Positions 47,898 through 60,190 are shown, counted from the first letter of the stretch. The stretch is DNA of 64,000 bases from Cepaea nemoralis (GCA_014155875.1 JACEFZ010011455.1:1-64000), one strand, 5' to 3'. Translations and numbers: made by a program. Notes: generated by a model not told the origin, from the letters alone.

Positions 47898-48038
47898 GAT
47901 GTTTCAATGGATACTTTGGTGTCAATTGCAAAGACACGTGTAGTCCACATTGTGGTCAGAATGGCGACTGCCGTGCAGTGGATGGAGTGTGTGTCCATGG
48001 ATGCGAGGCTGGTTACATGAATCCAACTTGCAATGAAA
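47898..48038 (+). CDS. EGF-like exon 5 (141 bp)
   Basis: The duplicate of exon 3 ([10 protein letters not shown], ending PTCNE, donor GTAAGAAA). The first two exon bases are GA, giving Arg at the split codon after an exon ending in A. The frame is intact with all cysteines. Confidence 0.82.
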
Positions 48039-48148
48039 GTAAGAAAGTTAGTGAAATTATTTACATAGAGATTGTCATCATACAACTTTTTGTAAAGTGT
48101 AAACATTAATATCTACTCACATTGGTATTATTACTTTGTTACATTAAT

Positions 48149-48320
<172 letters not shown>

Positions 48321-48334
48321 GTCTGCCTCGACCG

Positions 48335-48732
48335 TATAGGTTAATTGGTTACTTTATTAGTTGTTTAATTAGTTGATTAATTAGTTGTTTAATTAGTTGA
48401 TTAATTAGTTGATTAATTAGTTAGTTGGTTGGTTGGTTAGTTAATTAGTTTGTTATTAAGTTCATTAGTTGGTTAATTAGTTAGTTGTTGTTTTAGCTTG
48501 TCAGTTGGTTAATTAGTTAATTAGTTGGTTGGTTAGTTAATTATGTAAGTGGGTAGTTATTTGGTTATTTAGTTAGTTAATTGTTTAGTTAGTTAATTGG
48601 TTGGTTATTTAGTTGGTTGGTTAGTTAATTATTTAGTTGGTTAAGTAGTTGGTTATTCAGATAGTTGTATGGTTCTTTAGTAATTATTTGGTATTTTAAT
48701 TTTTTAATTTTTGGTATGTTAATTATTTGGTA
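48335..48732. repeat. TTNN tetranucleotide repeat, block 5
   Basis: Equivalent of block 2, ending in ATTTGGTA (48725-48732), the left duplication of the LINE that follows. Confidence 0.85.
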
Positions 48733-49864
48733 GTTGAATGCTTTCGAGAACAACGACATTGGAATAGACATCAACTACCGCATGGATGGAAAGTTATTCA
48801 ATCTCAGAAGGCTGAAAGCTAAAACCAAAATTGACAGCGACACCGTCAGAGAGCTCCTGTTTGCTGATGATTGCGCTCTATACGCCAACTCAGAGGCGGA
48901 CATGCAACATAATGTTTCAGCTTTCTCACATGCCTGTGCCAACTTTGGGCTCAATATCAATTTGGAGAAGCCTGTAGTTATGTACCAGCCAGCTCCAGGG
49001 AATAATCACACTGTGCCGAATATCAAAGTGAATGGTCATAGTCTAAGTGTTGTGGACAAATTCACCTATCTTGGCAGCACTGTGTCACAAGCTGCCACAA
49101 CTGATGATGAAGTGAATGCAAGAATCTCCAAGGCCAGCGCGGTCTTTGGCAGACTATACAAGAATGTATGGGACAGAAATGGAATAAGCCTGCTAACAAA
49201 GCTGAAAGTCTACAAAGCAGTTGTATTATCCACACTGCTATATGCTTGTGAAACCTGGACTGTTTGTCAGCGACACGCTAGGAAATTAAACCACTTCCAC
49301 ACAGTCTGCCTTAGGAAGTTACTGAAGATTAAATGGCAAGACAAGATCCCAGACACTGAAGTCCTAGAAAGAGCGTCCATGCCAGTATCCACACTCTACT
49401 AATGAAGAATCAGATTCGCTGGGCTGGTCACTTGACTCGCATGCCAGATCACAGGCTCCCTAAACGAATTTTTTACGGCGAGTTGCGTTGTGGTAAACGC
49501 TCCCAAGGCGGCCAGAGGAAACGCTTTAAAGACACTCTGAAAATTTCACTGAATGCTTTTGGAATTCATCATGACACCTGGGAGACTGCAGCCAGAGACC
49601 GAAATTCGTGGCGTGCATCATTACGCAAGGTGTGCAGTCACTTGTGAGGCAACCAGGACTGCAAGAGCTGTGAATGAAAGACAGAACAGAAAAACCACTG
49701 CAGAAAATCCTCCTCCAGAAACGTCAAGCATTCTTTGTCCACATTGTCAAAGAACATTTCGAGCCAAAATAGGCGTTATCAGCCATCTTAGAACTCACGG
49801 CTCCATACTTTCAACCCCACTGGATGAAATGAATGGTCATCATCATTCTTGATGGACAAACAAC
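48733..49864 (+). pseudogene. 5'-truncated LINE with C-terminal zinc finger
   Basis: Encodes the end of a non-LTR reverse transcriptase: YRMDGKLFNLRRLKAKTK, LLFADDCALYANSEADMQ (catalytic FADD), VDKFTYLGSTVSQ, STLLYACETWTVCQRHARKL, WAGHLTRMPDHRLPKR. A C2H2 finger follows, CPHCQRTFRAKIG with HLRTH, near 49737-49800. Two frameshifts (about 49400 and 49640) break it. The 8-bp duplication ATTTGGTA flanks it (48725-48732, 49865-49872). The paralogous site near 35110-35135 is empty, so it inserted after the block duplication. Confidence 0.9.
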
Positions 49865-50329
49865 ATTTGGTATTTTAGCTTGTTAGTTGGTTAATTAGAT
49901 ATTTAGTTGGTTGGTTAGTTAATAATTTAATTGGTTAATTAAGTAATTATTTAATTGGTTCGTCAGTTAATTATTTAGTCAGTTGGTTAGTTAATTATTC
50001 TAGTTGATTGGTTAATTAATTATGTATTAGTTTGTTAGCTAATTATTTTGTTATTGATTAGTAAATTATTTAGTTGCTTAGTTAGTTAGTTATTTCGTTA
50101 TTTAGTTGATATTTGAAATTGTTAGTTGGTTAATTAGTTATATAGTTGGTAGGTTAGTTAATTATATTAGTTAGGCTGGTTAGTTAATTATTTAGTTTGT
50201 TGGTTAGTCAATTATTTAGATGGTTAGTTTAGTTTGTTGGTTAGTTGATTATTTCGTTATTTAATTAGCACTTTAGCTTGTTAATTGGTTAATTAGTTAT
50301 TTAGTTATCTGTTTATTTAATTGCTTGCT
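49865..50329. repeat. TTNN tetranucleotide repeat, block 5 continued
   Basis: Continuation of block 5 to the right of the LINE insertion, matching 35115-35555. Confidence 0.85.
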
Positions 50330-50655
50330 TGCGTTCGCTGGCTGTGAACTCCAGCGTGAAGTCCTGTATGTCAGATGAAGACATCCTGTTGTCCAACATC
50401 AGTGTGATGTCATACCGGACTGAGGTTTGCATGAGTATCCGTTGTCCCATGTCTGGCTTATTGGTGTGCAGACTGGTGGTTCCTCGCCGTGCAGGCAGAT
50501 ACTCTCCGACTTCGGAAGAATCAGCGATCCTACTACATTAGCCAGGACCCCGAAGGGACCTGTTGCCCAGGACGCACGACTAGGACGTGTTAGTAGGTCT
50601 TGGCCAGTATAGAACTTGGCCCTGGTGCTTTGGAAACTTCTCAGCGTTCCATTTA
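50330..50655. repeat. Unidentified 325-bp non-TTNN block, copy B
   Basis: Second copy of the block at 35556-35880. The minus strand is open for part of its length but carries no recognisable domain, and the two copies differ at stop codons in every frame I followed. Confidence 0.5.
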
Positions 50656-51672
50656 ATTTCTTATTTGTTGGTTAGTTACTTATTTAGTTGGTTGGGAAGT
50701 TAATTATTTAGTTGGTTGGTTAATATATGCTTATAGTTGGTTTAGTTAGTTAATTATTTCAGCTTCGTTGCGGTAATTAAGTTATATAGTTGATTGGTTA
50801 GTTAATTTACTTTATTTGGTTATTTAGTAATTATTTACTTATTTAGTTTGCTTAGTTATTTAGTTTGTTGAGTTATTTAGTTGGTTGGTTAGTTAATTAC
50901 ATAGTTGTTTAGTTAGTTGTTTAGTTAGTTAGTTATTTAGTTATTTAATTGGTATTTTAGCTTGTTAGTTGGTTAATTAGTTATTTAGTTGGTTGCCTAG
51001 TTAATTATTTAGTTGGATAGTTAGCTGGTTATTTAGTTAGTTGGGTAGTTAGTTATTTATTTTGTATTTTGTCTTGTTTGTTGGGTATTTAGTTATTGAG
51101 TTGCTTGGGTAGTTAATCATGTAGTTTTATGGTTAGTTAAATATTTAATTGGTTAGTTAGTTAATTATTTAGTCAGATGTTTGGTTAATTATTTAGATGC
51201 TTTGTTAATTAATAATTTATTTGGTTAATTAGTTTGTTATTTAGTTATTTAGTAATTAATAATTTTGTTGGTCAGTTAGTTGGTTAGCTTGGTATTTGAT
51301 TGGTTTGCTAGTTTAGGTAGTTAGTTAGTTGGTTAGTTAGTTGGTTATTTTGTTAGGTGGTTGGTTATATAGTTTGTTGGCTGGTTAGTTAATTATTTGG
51401 CTTGGTTTGTTAGTTAGTTGCTAAGTTAGTTATTTAGTTGGTTAGTTAATTAATTATTTAACAAGTTAGTTGGTTATTTAGTTATTTAGTTAATTATTTT
51501 GTTGGTCAGTTAGTTGGTTAGCTTGGTATTTGATTGGTTAGCTAGTTTACGTATTTGGTTAATTCGTTATTTAGTTAGTTAGTTAGTTTGTTAGTTAGTT
51601 TGTTAGTTAGTGTGTTAGTTAGTTGCTAAGTTAGTTATTTAGTTGGTTAGTTAGTTGGTTAGTTTGTGTAAG
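50656..51672. repeat. TTNN tetranucleotide repeat, block 6
   Basis: Equivalent of block 3 plus its continuation; shows the uninterrupted form of the Penelope target near 51230-51260. Confidence 0.85.
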
Positions 51673-51828
51673 TAGGTAGTGGTCAGATTATCCCCACTGC
51701 ACATTAAACAATTCATTCCATAAATGCTGGAAGACGTTGTTGAGTGTATGCCAAAAATGAATGAAATATTCTGAAAGAAGTTGATATATCCTCATGATGT
51801 TGTCATGATGTCCTCGTGATGTTCTCAC

Positions 51829-51935
51829 GCAGCAAACGCTGTATGGCCTTTGATTTTTGATGCAACTGTTTGCATGATGGTGGGCGGGTTTGTGAGCCTA
51901 TTTCTGCAAATGTCTGGAGGACTTACACTGAACGC
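51829..51935 (+). pseudogene. Decayed EGF-like exon upstream of exon 6
   Basis: Keeps the old intron end and acceptor (GATGTTCTCACGCAGCAA), but an insertion (TTTGATTTTTGATGC) disrupts the middle. The later part ([17 protein letters not shown]) is recognisable. Confidence 0.6.
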
Positions 51936-51999
51936 TGTGGTGGCTACATCGAAAAATGATAAACTTACTCTTTACGTTTCCCCGAAGAATATGATTCAG

Positions 52000-52003
<4 letters not shown>

Positions 52004-52039
<36 letters not shown>

Positions 52040-52121
52040 GCGCGCACGCACACACACACACACACGCACGCGCACGCACGCACGCACATGCACGCACGCA
52101 CGCACACACAAACACACACAT
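52004..52121. repeat. (CA)n / CACG microsatellite
   Basis: About 118 bp of CA repeat with CG and GCA interruptions, absent from the sister modules at this place. Confidence 0.95.
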
Positions 52122-52245
52122 TTAAGTCTTTCATTTGAACACCCCCCTCCCCTCTGTCGTATTCTGATGTTATAATCATGGACTGTGCCAGTAGTGAAAT
52201 CATTATACGTACGAGTCTATTTCTGTATTCTTGTCTATGACGCAG

Positions 52246-52386
52246 GTTGTTCCAATGGATACTTTGGTGTCAACTGCAAAGACACGTGTAGTTCACACTG
52301 TGGTCAGAATGGCGACTGCCGTGCAGTGGATGGAGTGTGTGTCCATGGATGCGAGGCTGGTTACATAAACCCAACTTGCAATGATA
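52246..52386 (+). CDS. EGF-like exon 6 (141 bp)
   Basis: Acceptor CTATGACGCAG, donor GTAAGAGA, phase 1-1. [10 protein letters not shown] start; distinctive CSSHC (Ser for Pro) and YINPTC. All eight cysteines are kept and the frame is open, so selection for the fold is likely. Confidence 0.82.
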
Positions 52387-52544
52387 GTAAGAGAGTTAAT
52401 GAAATTATTTACGTAGAGATTATCATCATATAACTTTTTTGTAAAGTGTAAAAATTAATATCTACACACATTGATGTCATTACTTTATTAAATTAATTCT
52501 GTCGATCTAGTTAGTTAGTTAGATAGTCGAAAAATCATCCTCAT

Positions 52545-52992
52545 TGCACATCGAACCATTCAGTCGATAAGTGCTCGGATCCCAATCAGTAAATCCCGCA
52601 GCGTGTAGCGGCTAACGACACCAGTTCTGTGTTGGTTTATCAATCTTTTTTGTCTTCCTGTGTAGTGTTCTTGTTTGGCCACACGTCTTTTAATTTGCTG
52701 TTCTCGCAGTCTGGCCATGATTGTAGATTCACAGTCATCACTTGGTTCTCCCAAAAGTCTTACTTCTTGTAGAGCATTCAGAATGTCAGCCTGGTCCATG
52801 ACACGTCCGCCCTCCACAGTAGCCTCACCTGCGAGCTTGTCAGCCTGCACATTTCCTTGTACCCTCGCATGCCCTGGCACGAAGATGAAACTAATCTTTT
52901 CCAGGCGAAACTGCTCCAGAGACAGCAACCACTCTCTTCGGATTCACCCCATCTCTATCCTATTGAGCATGCTCATTGAGTCGCTAAAGAAA
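52545..52992 (-). pseudogene. LINE RNase H domain fragment
   Basis: The minus strand reads FSDSMSMLNRIEMG, a stop, then LSLEQFRLEKISFIFVPGHA and GNVQADKLAGEA: the D, H and D motifs of a LINE-borne RNase H. Elements with RNase H after reverse transcriptase belong to the I-type group of clades. It is truncated on both sides and sits between exon 6 and a CTGT tract. Confidence 0.75.
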
Positions 52993-53001
52993 CATGCTAA
53001 A

Positions 53002-53002
<1 letters not shown>

Positions 53003-53056
<54 letters not shown>

Positions 53057-53058
53057 GC
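53003..53058. repeat. (CTGT)n microsatellite after exon 6
   Basis: A pure tract of about 55 bp; the LINE fragment separates it from the exon. Confidence 0.9.
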
Positions 53059-53089
53059 AAGTATGCCTGCCCGTCTAGGTTAATTGGTT

Positions 53090-53503
53090 AGTTAATTAGT
53101 TGGTTAGTTAGTTAGTTAGTTAGTTGGTTATTTAGTTAGTTGGTTGATTAGTTAGTTAGTTAGTTGGTTATTAAAGTAGTTAGTTGGTTAGTTAGTTAGT
53201 TCTTTTTTTCAGCTTGTTATTTGGTTAATTAGTTAATTAGCTGGTTGGTTAGTTAATTATTTATTTAGTTGGTTAGTTAATTATTTAGTTGGTTGGTTGG
53301 TTAATTATTTAGTTGGTTAGTTAATTATTTAGTTGGTTCGTTGGTTAATTATTTAGTTGGTTAGTTAGTTGGTTATGTAGTTATTTAGTTGGTATTTTAG
53401 CTTGTAAGTTGGTTAATTAGTTATTTCCTTTTTAGTTAGTTAATTATTTAGTTAGGTGGTTAGTTAGTTGGTTATGGAATTATATAGTTGGTATTTTAGC
53501 TTT
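53090..53503. repeat. TTNN tetranucleotide repeat, block 7
   Basis: Short block ending at the (TAG)n tract. Confidence 0.85.
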
Positions 53504-53820
<317 letters not shown>

Positions 53821-56630
53821 GCCTCTGTCAGTCCTGAAGGACTATAGAGTTGTGCCGCTGGGGAGGTGCCTGGCAGCACCGCTGGAGACTGTATAGTCCA
53901 ATGCACAATCTCTGTCACAGTTTCCGCATTTGTAAGACGAGGCAGGTCCCGCAGTAAGTGACTGCAATTTATACCTGTGCCGCATATCCAGAGTTTGCTT
54001 GATTAGATTGCGTTCGAAGAGCACCAGTCCGTTTCGTACATCTCTTCTCCAGGTGCATCTGTATTTTGCAACTATTTCCTACGTGTCTGGATCTATGCCA
54101 AGGGTTTTCATATCTTGTTTACACACATACCTATATCACATTTAGGGTCTTCCGGTTGGCCTCTTCCATGTGGCTAGGTCTCAGTATAGGAGATCTTTGG
54201 GAATACGTTCATCCTCCATTCGAGATACATGGCCCAGCCACAGAAGGCTTCTCTGCTTGTGGAGGGAGTGCACTGTGGTAATATCTGCCCTTTCAAGCAC
54301 GTGTTTGTTTGTTATGTGGTCTTTCCATGATATGCCCAAGATACGTTTAAGACATCTCAAATGGAAGGAATTCAACTTTCTTTCCTGTCGTGAGTACAAG
54401 GTCCAGGATGCAGACTCATAGAGTAGTGTGCTAACAATACATGATTTATATACTTGAACTTTTGTACGCTCTGTTAGTCTATTATTCTTCCAAACCCTTT
54501 TAGTTAGCCTGGAAAGTGTTGTGGCTGCCTTTCCAATGCGTCTGTCGATGTATGCCTCTAATAAAAAATTATCTGATATTGTCGACTCCATATACGCAAA
54601 CGCATGAACAACTTTCAATTCGTAATTAGAAATGTTGATTGATGGAGGTGCACGAGCATCTTGTTCCATCACCTGTGTTTTATTTAGGCTGATGGTGAGC
54701 CCAACGTCTTTGCAGGCGGTTGCAAAATGATCCATGAGCCGTTGGAGATCTTCTGCTGCATGAATAGTCCATGCTGTATTGTATGCAAAAAGTAGTTCTC
54801 TTTTGCAACTTGATCTTATTTTGGTCTTTGCCTTGAGTATTGATGGGTTAAAAAGTTTGCATCAGATCTTGTATAGAGGTATATGCCTTCAGTGGCAGTC
54901 CCAAATGCCTGCGTTATGAGAACAGCGAAGAAGATACCAAAAAGTGTAGTAGCAAGCACGCAGCCCTGCTTTACTCCACTGCTAATGCTGAATGACTGGG
55001 ATGTTGAGACATCAAATAAAATTATCCACTGCATATTTTCAAGAAATGATTTTAAAAGACTTAGCAGGGTGGGTGGACATCCTATCTTCTCAAGGATCTT
55101 AAAAGGCCTTTACTTTTCACGAGGTCAAATGCCTATGTGAGGTCGTTGAAGGCAATATATAATGGCTTCCTCTGTTCTCTGCACTTCTCTTGGAGCTGCC
55201 GGAGTGAGAAAATCATATCGATGGTGGACCTGTTGGGTCTAAATCCGCACTATGATTCGGGGTAGATTCTTTCAGCAAGAATGTGTAATCTTTTTAGAAT
55301 TACTCAAACGAATATTTTGCCTGTAATGCTGCGTAGGGAAATGCCGCGATAGTTGTTGCAGTAATTTCTGTCATCCCTCATATCATATAGTACTGATGTT
55401 TCTTTCCAACAGAGATGAAATATTGCATACAACTCTGGGATGATGTTTTTTTGTTGCCATATTTTAAAATGTCAGGTGGTATATATCCTTTCCTGGTGCC
55501 TTGCCGGATTTGATAGAGTCTAGTGCTTTGCTAATTTCTGTGAGGCACGGTTCGTTATCCAGGGCTTGCATAGTGGACTGTTGATCGATGGCTTCCAGAG
55601 CTTCTTCTCCGACAGTGTTCTCCACTGAGTATAGCTCTGAGTAGTGTTCTACCCAGCGATCCATTTGTTTCGCTCAATCATTTATGATTACTCCCTCTGT
55701 TGATCGTAAAGGGGCCATCTTATTTTTTGATGTACCGAAAGTTTGCTTGATGCCTTCGTACATTTCTCGTATATTTCCAGTGTTTGCACAGGTTTGAATT
55801 TGAGCAGAGAGTTGTCGCCAGTACCTGTTCGCACATTTTCTTGCGGTCTGTTGTACTCTATTTCTGGCCGTTCGCAGTGTCTGCAATGTTTTCTCTGAAG
55901 GTGCTGTTTTATACACGGAGAATGCATGCCTCTTCATCTCCAGGACTGGGAGCATCTCTTCAGAGTGAGCTTCAAACCATTCGGCTGACTTTGTTTGCTT
56001 CTTACCAAATGTTGATAGTGCTGTGTTGTAGATGGTGCCGCGTAAATGACTCCATCTCTCGGTGCCAGTTCCACCTGTGGGGCCAGGCAGAGTCTCCGCT
56101 AGAGCCTGGGTGAATTTGTTTGACCTTCTCTTTGTTTTGGGTGCAGCTGGTGTCGATGCGTAGGTCTTCCTTCTGTTCTGCTTCTGTAGATTCTCTTGGG
56201 CTTTACCTTAACCTTGCTGGAAACGAGTGAATGACCGGTGTCGCAGTCAGCACTATGATAGCTACGCGTCAGCCGTACATTGCGGAGATTGCTGCGTTTG
56301 GTGAGCATCAGATCGAGTTGGTGCCAGTTCTTTGATCTGGGGCGCCTCCATGACACCTTGTGTTGTGATTTTGTGTCAAAGAAAGTGTTGGTCACACACA
56401 TATTATGATGGCTGCAGAATGCCAAGAGACGTTGTCCATTGTCATTGATCTTCCCAACGCCAAACTGTCCTAGACATGAAGGCCAAGATTTGTGGTCGGA
56501 GCCATCCCTGGCGTTGAAATCCCCCAGGATAAAATGATGTTGTTTCTCTGGTGTTTCACTGACCACTTTGCTAAGTTCGTCATAAAGCTTATCTTTAGAT
56601 TCTGATGTTGCAGTTAGTGTTGGGGCGTAT
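53821..56630 (-). pseudogene. Non-LTR retrotransposon, 5'-truncated and heavily frameshifted
   Basis: Minus strand. The endonuclease end has YAPTLTATS near 56610, HHFILGDFNARDG near 56520 and TRSYHSADCDTGHS near 56250. A linker (YWRQLSAQIQTCANTGN near 55810) leads to reverse transcriptase: LDSIKSGKAPGKD near 55490, ISSGVKQGCVLATTLFGIFF near 54960, and a palm region degraded where the active site should be. The thumb and tail follow (STLLYESASWTLYSRQERKL, LWLGHVSRMEDERIPKDLLY near 54200) and a cysteine-rich end (YKCGNCDRDC near 53920). The general plan matches the LINE at 48733-49864, but this is a different, more decayed family member. At least six frame breaks. Confidence 0.88.
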
Positions 56631-56865
56631 GTAGTTATTTAGTTGGTATTTTAGCTTGTTAGCTGGTTAATTAAATATTTAGTTAGTTGGTTAGTTAATT
56701 AACTAGTTTAGTTAATTAGTTGGTTATTTAGTTAGGTGGTTGGTTATTTTGTTTGTTGGCTGGTTAGTTAATTATTTAGGTAGATGGTTAGTTAGTTATT
56801 TAGTGTGCTTAGTTTGTTAGTTAGTGATATAGTTTGTTAGTTAGTTGGTTATTCTGTGTAGGTAG
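56631..56865. repeat. TTNN tetranucleotide repeat, block 8
   Basis: Short block between the LINE and the next module's intron sequence. Confidence 0.8.
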
Positions 56866-57029
56866 ATAGTGGCCAGATTGTCCTCTGTGTAGATTGAACC
56901 ATTCATTCCATAACTGCTGGAAGACATTGTTAAGTGCATGCGAAACATGAATGAAATATTCTGAAAGGTGTTGATATATTCTCATGATGTTTTCATGATA
57001 TCCTAAAGATGTTCTCATGATATTCTCAT

Positions 57030-57140
57030 GCAGCATGAGCTGTATGGCCTTGGATGCAGCAACAACTGCAGTCGCAAATGTGTGCATGATGGTGGACGGG
57101 TTTGTGAGCCTGTTTCTGCAAATGTCTGGAGGACTTACAC
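57030..57140 (+). pseudogene. Best-preserved decayed EGF-like exon, upstream of exon 7
   Basis: Reads HELYGLGCSNNCSRKCVHDG, then [15 protein letters not shown] and a stop. Five cysteines stand in EGF-like spacing (C..C..C..C......C). The acceptor ATTCTCATGCAG is still present, but 8 bp after it are deleted relative to other copies, which breaks the phase-1 start. This copy identifies what the 42-bp arrays came from. Confidence 0.65.
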
Positions 57141-57353
57141 TTGAACGCAGTGGTGACTACATCGACAAATGATGCATGTGTTCCTTTACTTTTCCCCCAA
57201 GAATATGATCACAAAAACACACACTCATTTAAGGCTTTCATTTGAAGCCGTCCTCCTCCCCTTGTCGCATTTTGATGTTATAAACATGGACTGCGCCAGT
57301 AGTGAAATCATTAGCATTACGAGTCTATTTCTGTGTTTTTGTCTATAACGCAG

Positions 57354-57494
57354 GTTGTTCCAATGGATACTATGGTGCCAACTGCAAAGACACGTGTAGT
57401 CCACATTGTGGTCAGAATGGCGACTGTCGTGCAGTGGATGGAGTGTGTGTCCATGGATGCGAGGCTGGTTACTTGAACCCAACTTGCAATGATA
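57354..57494 (+). CDS. EGF-like exon 7 (141 bp)
   Basis: Acceptor CTATAACGCAG (one base off the usual CTATGACGCAG), donor GTAAGAGA, phase 1-1. CSNGYYGANC start and YLNPTC end are distinctive. It is the last intact exon in the window. Confidence 0.82.
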
Positions 57495-57639
57495 GTAAGA
57501 GAGTTAATGAAATGATTTACATAGTGATTGTCATCACACATCCTTTTTGTAAAGTGTAAACATTAATACATACACACATTGGTGCTATTACTTTAATAAA
57601 TTAATTTTCTGTCTGTCTGTCTACAAGTCTGCCTGCCCG

Positions 57640-58385
57640 TTTATGTTAATTGGTTAGTTAATTAGTCGGATAGTTAGTTAGCTGGTTATTTAGTTATTTG
57701 GTTGATTAGTTAGTTGGTTATTAAGGTAGTTAGTTGGTTGGTTAGTTAGTTGTTTTTTTCCAGCTTGTTATTTGGCTAATTAGTTAATTAATTGGTCGGT
57801 TAGTTAATTATTTAGTTAGTTGGTTAGTTAATTATTAGTTGGTCGGTTAGTTAATTTAGTTGGTCGGTTAGTTAATTTAGTTGGTCGGTTAGTTAATTTA
57901 GTTGGTTGGTTAGTTAATTATTTATTGGATTAGTTAGTTGGTTATTTAGTTGGTTAGTTAGTTAATCATTATGTTAGTTGGTTAGATAATTATTTAGTTG
58001 TTTGGTTAGTTGGTTATTTAGTTAGTTAGTTGGTTATTTAGTTGGTATTTTAGCTTGTTAGTTGGTTAATTAGTAATTTAGTTGGTTGGCTAGTTAATTA
58101 TGTAATTTGTTCGTTAGTTGGTTATCTAGTTAGTTAGCTGGTTTTTAGTTATTGTTTGGTATTTTAGCTTTTTATTTGGTTAATTAGCTATTTAGTTGGG
58201 TAGTTAGTTAATTATTTAGTCAGATGTTTTGTTAATTATGCACATGGTTGATTAGTTAATTATTTTGTTAGCTGGCTAGTTAATTATTTAGTTGGTTGGT
58301 TATTTAATTATATAGTTGGTTAGTTAGATAATTATTTAGTTGCTTAGTTAGTTGGTTATTTAGTTATTTAGTTTGTATATTAGCT
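57640..58385. repeat. TTNN tetranucleotide repeat, block 9
   Basis: Contains a local triple repeat of TTTAGTTGGTCGGTTAG near 57855-57905. Confidence 0.85.
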
Positions 58386-58392
58386 TTTTGAG

Positions 58393-58632
58393 GAACGGCT
58401 GGCCGAGTGGTTAGAATGCCAGATTTTTCTTTGGGAGACCCGAATTCGAATCCTCGGTAAGGTGTGGAGTTTATTTTCTGTCGGGGGCAAACAGAAAACC
58501 CTAACCAGCACAGTTCTCGGCGACTGCACTAGCCAGGCGGCCTTAATTCCTTAGGCTCAAGTCCCCCCCCCCCCCCTTCCCCCCGCCATACACCGCAAGA
58601 TACTATATTGGCAGTAAATGACAGTGACAGTT
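58393..58632 (+). mobile_element. tRNA-derived SINE in the TTNN tract
   Basis: The tRNA-like head has an A box (TGGCCGAGTGG, about 58404-58414) and a B box (AATTCGAATCC near 58442), then a body with a C run (58564-58578) and the tail ACAGTGACAG. TTAGCTT occurs at both edges, a possible short target duplication, although the host tract is rich in that string. It is unrelated in body sequence to the SINE at 28176. Confidence 0.75.
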
Positions 58633-59099
58633 TAGCTTGTTAGTTGGTTAATTGGGTATTTAGCTAGTTGGTTATTTAATTATTTAGTTGGTATTTTAGC
58701 CTATTAGTTGGTTAATACGTAATTTAGTTATATGGTTAGTTAATTATGAATTTGCTTGGTTAATTAATTAGTTCGTTAGTTAGTAGGTTCGTTAGTTAGT
58801 TGGTTATTTATTTAGTTAGTTGGTTGGTTAGATATTTAGTTGTTATTTTAGCTTGTTAGTTGGTTAATTAGTTATTTAGTTAGTTGGTTAGTTAATTAAT
58901 TGGTTGGTTAGTTAGTTGGTTGCTTAGTTAGTTAATTGTTTTAGTTGGTCAGTTAGTTGGTTATTTAGTTGGTTAGCTTGGTATTTGATCGGTTTACTAG
59001 TTTGGGTAGTTATTTATTTGGTTATTTAGTTAGCTGGTTGGTTAGTTAGTTTGCTGGCTGTTTGGTTAATTATTTAGTTTAGTTAGTTAGTTGGTTAGT

Positions 59100-59152
<53 letters not shown>

Positions 59153-59430
59153 CGTTAGTTAGTTGGTTAGTTAGTTATTTAGTTTGTTAGTTAGTTGGTT
59201 AGTTAGTTACTTAGTTCGTTAGTTAGTGGGTTAGTTAGTTAGTTAGTTAGTTAGTTGGTTGGTTAGTTAGTTACATAGTTCGTTAGTTAGTTAGTCAGTT
59301 ATTTATTTAGTTAGTTAGTTAGTTGGTTAGTTAGTTACTTAGTTCGTTAGTTAGTGGTTAGTTAGTTATTTAGTTGTTAGTTTGGTATTAGTTTGTAGTT
59401 AGTTGGTTAGTAGTTTGTGTAGGTAGTAGT
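58633..59430. repeat. TTNN tetranucleotide repeat, block 10
   Basis: Includes the purest (TTAG)n run of the window near 59097-59160. From about 59340 the 4-bp register is repeatedly lost. Confidence 0.85.
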
Positions 59431-59575
59431 GTTCAGATTGTACTCTGTGCACATGAACGATTCATCAAAAATGGGATGAACGTTTGAGTGTGCATGGGTA
59501 AAATGAATGAAATATTCTCGAAAGATGTTGATATATACTCATGATGTTGTCATGATGTCCTCATCACGTCCTAAT

Positions 59576-59690
59576 GCAGCATGTGGGTACGAGCTGTATG
59601 GGCCTTGGATGCAGCAACACCTGCAGGCACAAATTGGTGAATGATGGCGGTTCGGGTTTGTGAGCCTATTCTGGCAAATGTCTGGCAGGA
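59576..59690 (+). pseudogene. Decayed EGF-like exon of a broken eighth module
   Basis: Contains GCAGCATGTGGGTACGAGCT, the fullest single-copy match to the start of the 42-bp unit, then YGxLGCSN-like codons with an extra G and CysArgHis. No 141-bp exon follows; after 59700 the sequence leaves the module. Base quality here seems poor. Confidence 0.55.
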
Positions 59691-59696
59691 TGTCGC

Positions 59697-59899
59697 ACGG
59701 ACTATAAGATTGGATTGTGAAGCTTGGTATGTTTAGTGATAAGATTCTATATTCTAGTGTTAGTCGTTGTCCTAGGATGTTGCAGTGGCTATAATTATAA
59801 TAGATCGCATTGTGAAGTTAGTATTTGTTTTAAAAGATTCTATATTCTAGTTGCCCTTCATTGTCCAGTATAGGGCTGTTTAGGTGCTGGCCTTGTCAC
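59697..59899. other. Unassigned segment with an imperfect ~110-bp tandem duplication
   Basis: GATTGTGAAGCTTGG...GATTCTATATTCTAGT and GCATTGTGAAGTTAG...GATTCTATATTCTAGT form two imperfect copies. I recognise nothing else here. Confidence 0.4.
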
Positions 59900-60016
59900 A
59901 GGTCACTAGGAAGGAGGACTGTGAGAACATGATACAGGTAGAGTATATTAGACGTGTGCTGAAGAGGGCTAAAGAAACAGCGCCAGGTCCTGATGGGGTT
60001 AGGTACACCCATATGA

Positions 60017-60190
60017 GGAACGAACGAACGAACTTTATTTTCAAAGGGTAACAAATTGGGCACGCAGACCCGTCTTACATTCGGCCTTTCCAATCACTCA
60101 TCTTTCGTTCATCAGTGCATAGTGCATTCACATAGGGAAAAAAAAACATTGTCAAATGAATGTTGTAAACATAAACAATGGTGTCTATGA
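60017..60190 (-). mobile_element. 3' end of another non-LTR element or SINE inserted in the relic
   Basis: On the minus strand it ends CTTTGAAAATAAAGTTCGTT with a (GTTC)n tail: a polyadenylation-like signal followed by a tetranucleotide tail, typical of LINE 3' ends. It interrupts the reverse transcriptase coding sequence. There is no coding part. Confidence 0.5.

Noticed and set aside
58393..58470. Functional tRNA gene
   Set aside because: The A and B boxes are present, but no cloverleaf with paired acceptor stem can be drawn and the sequence continues into a SINE body.
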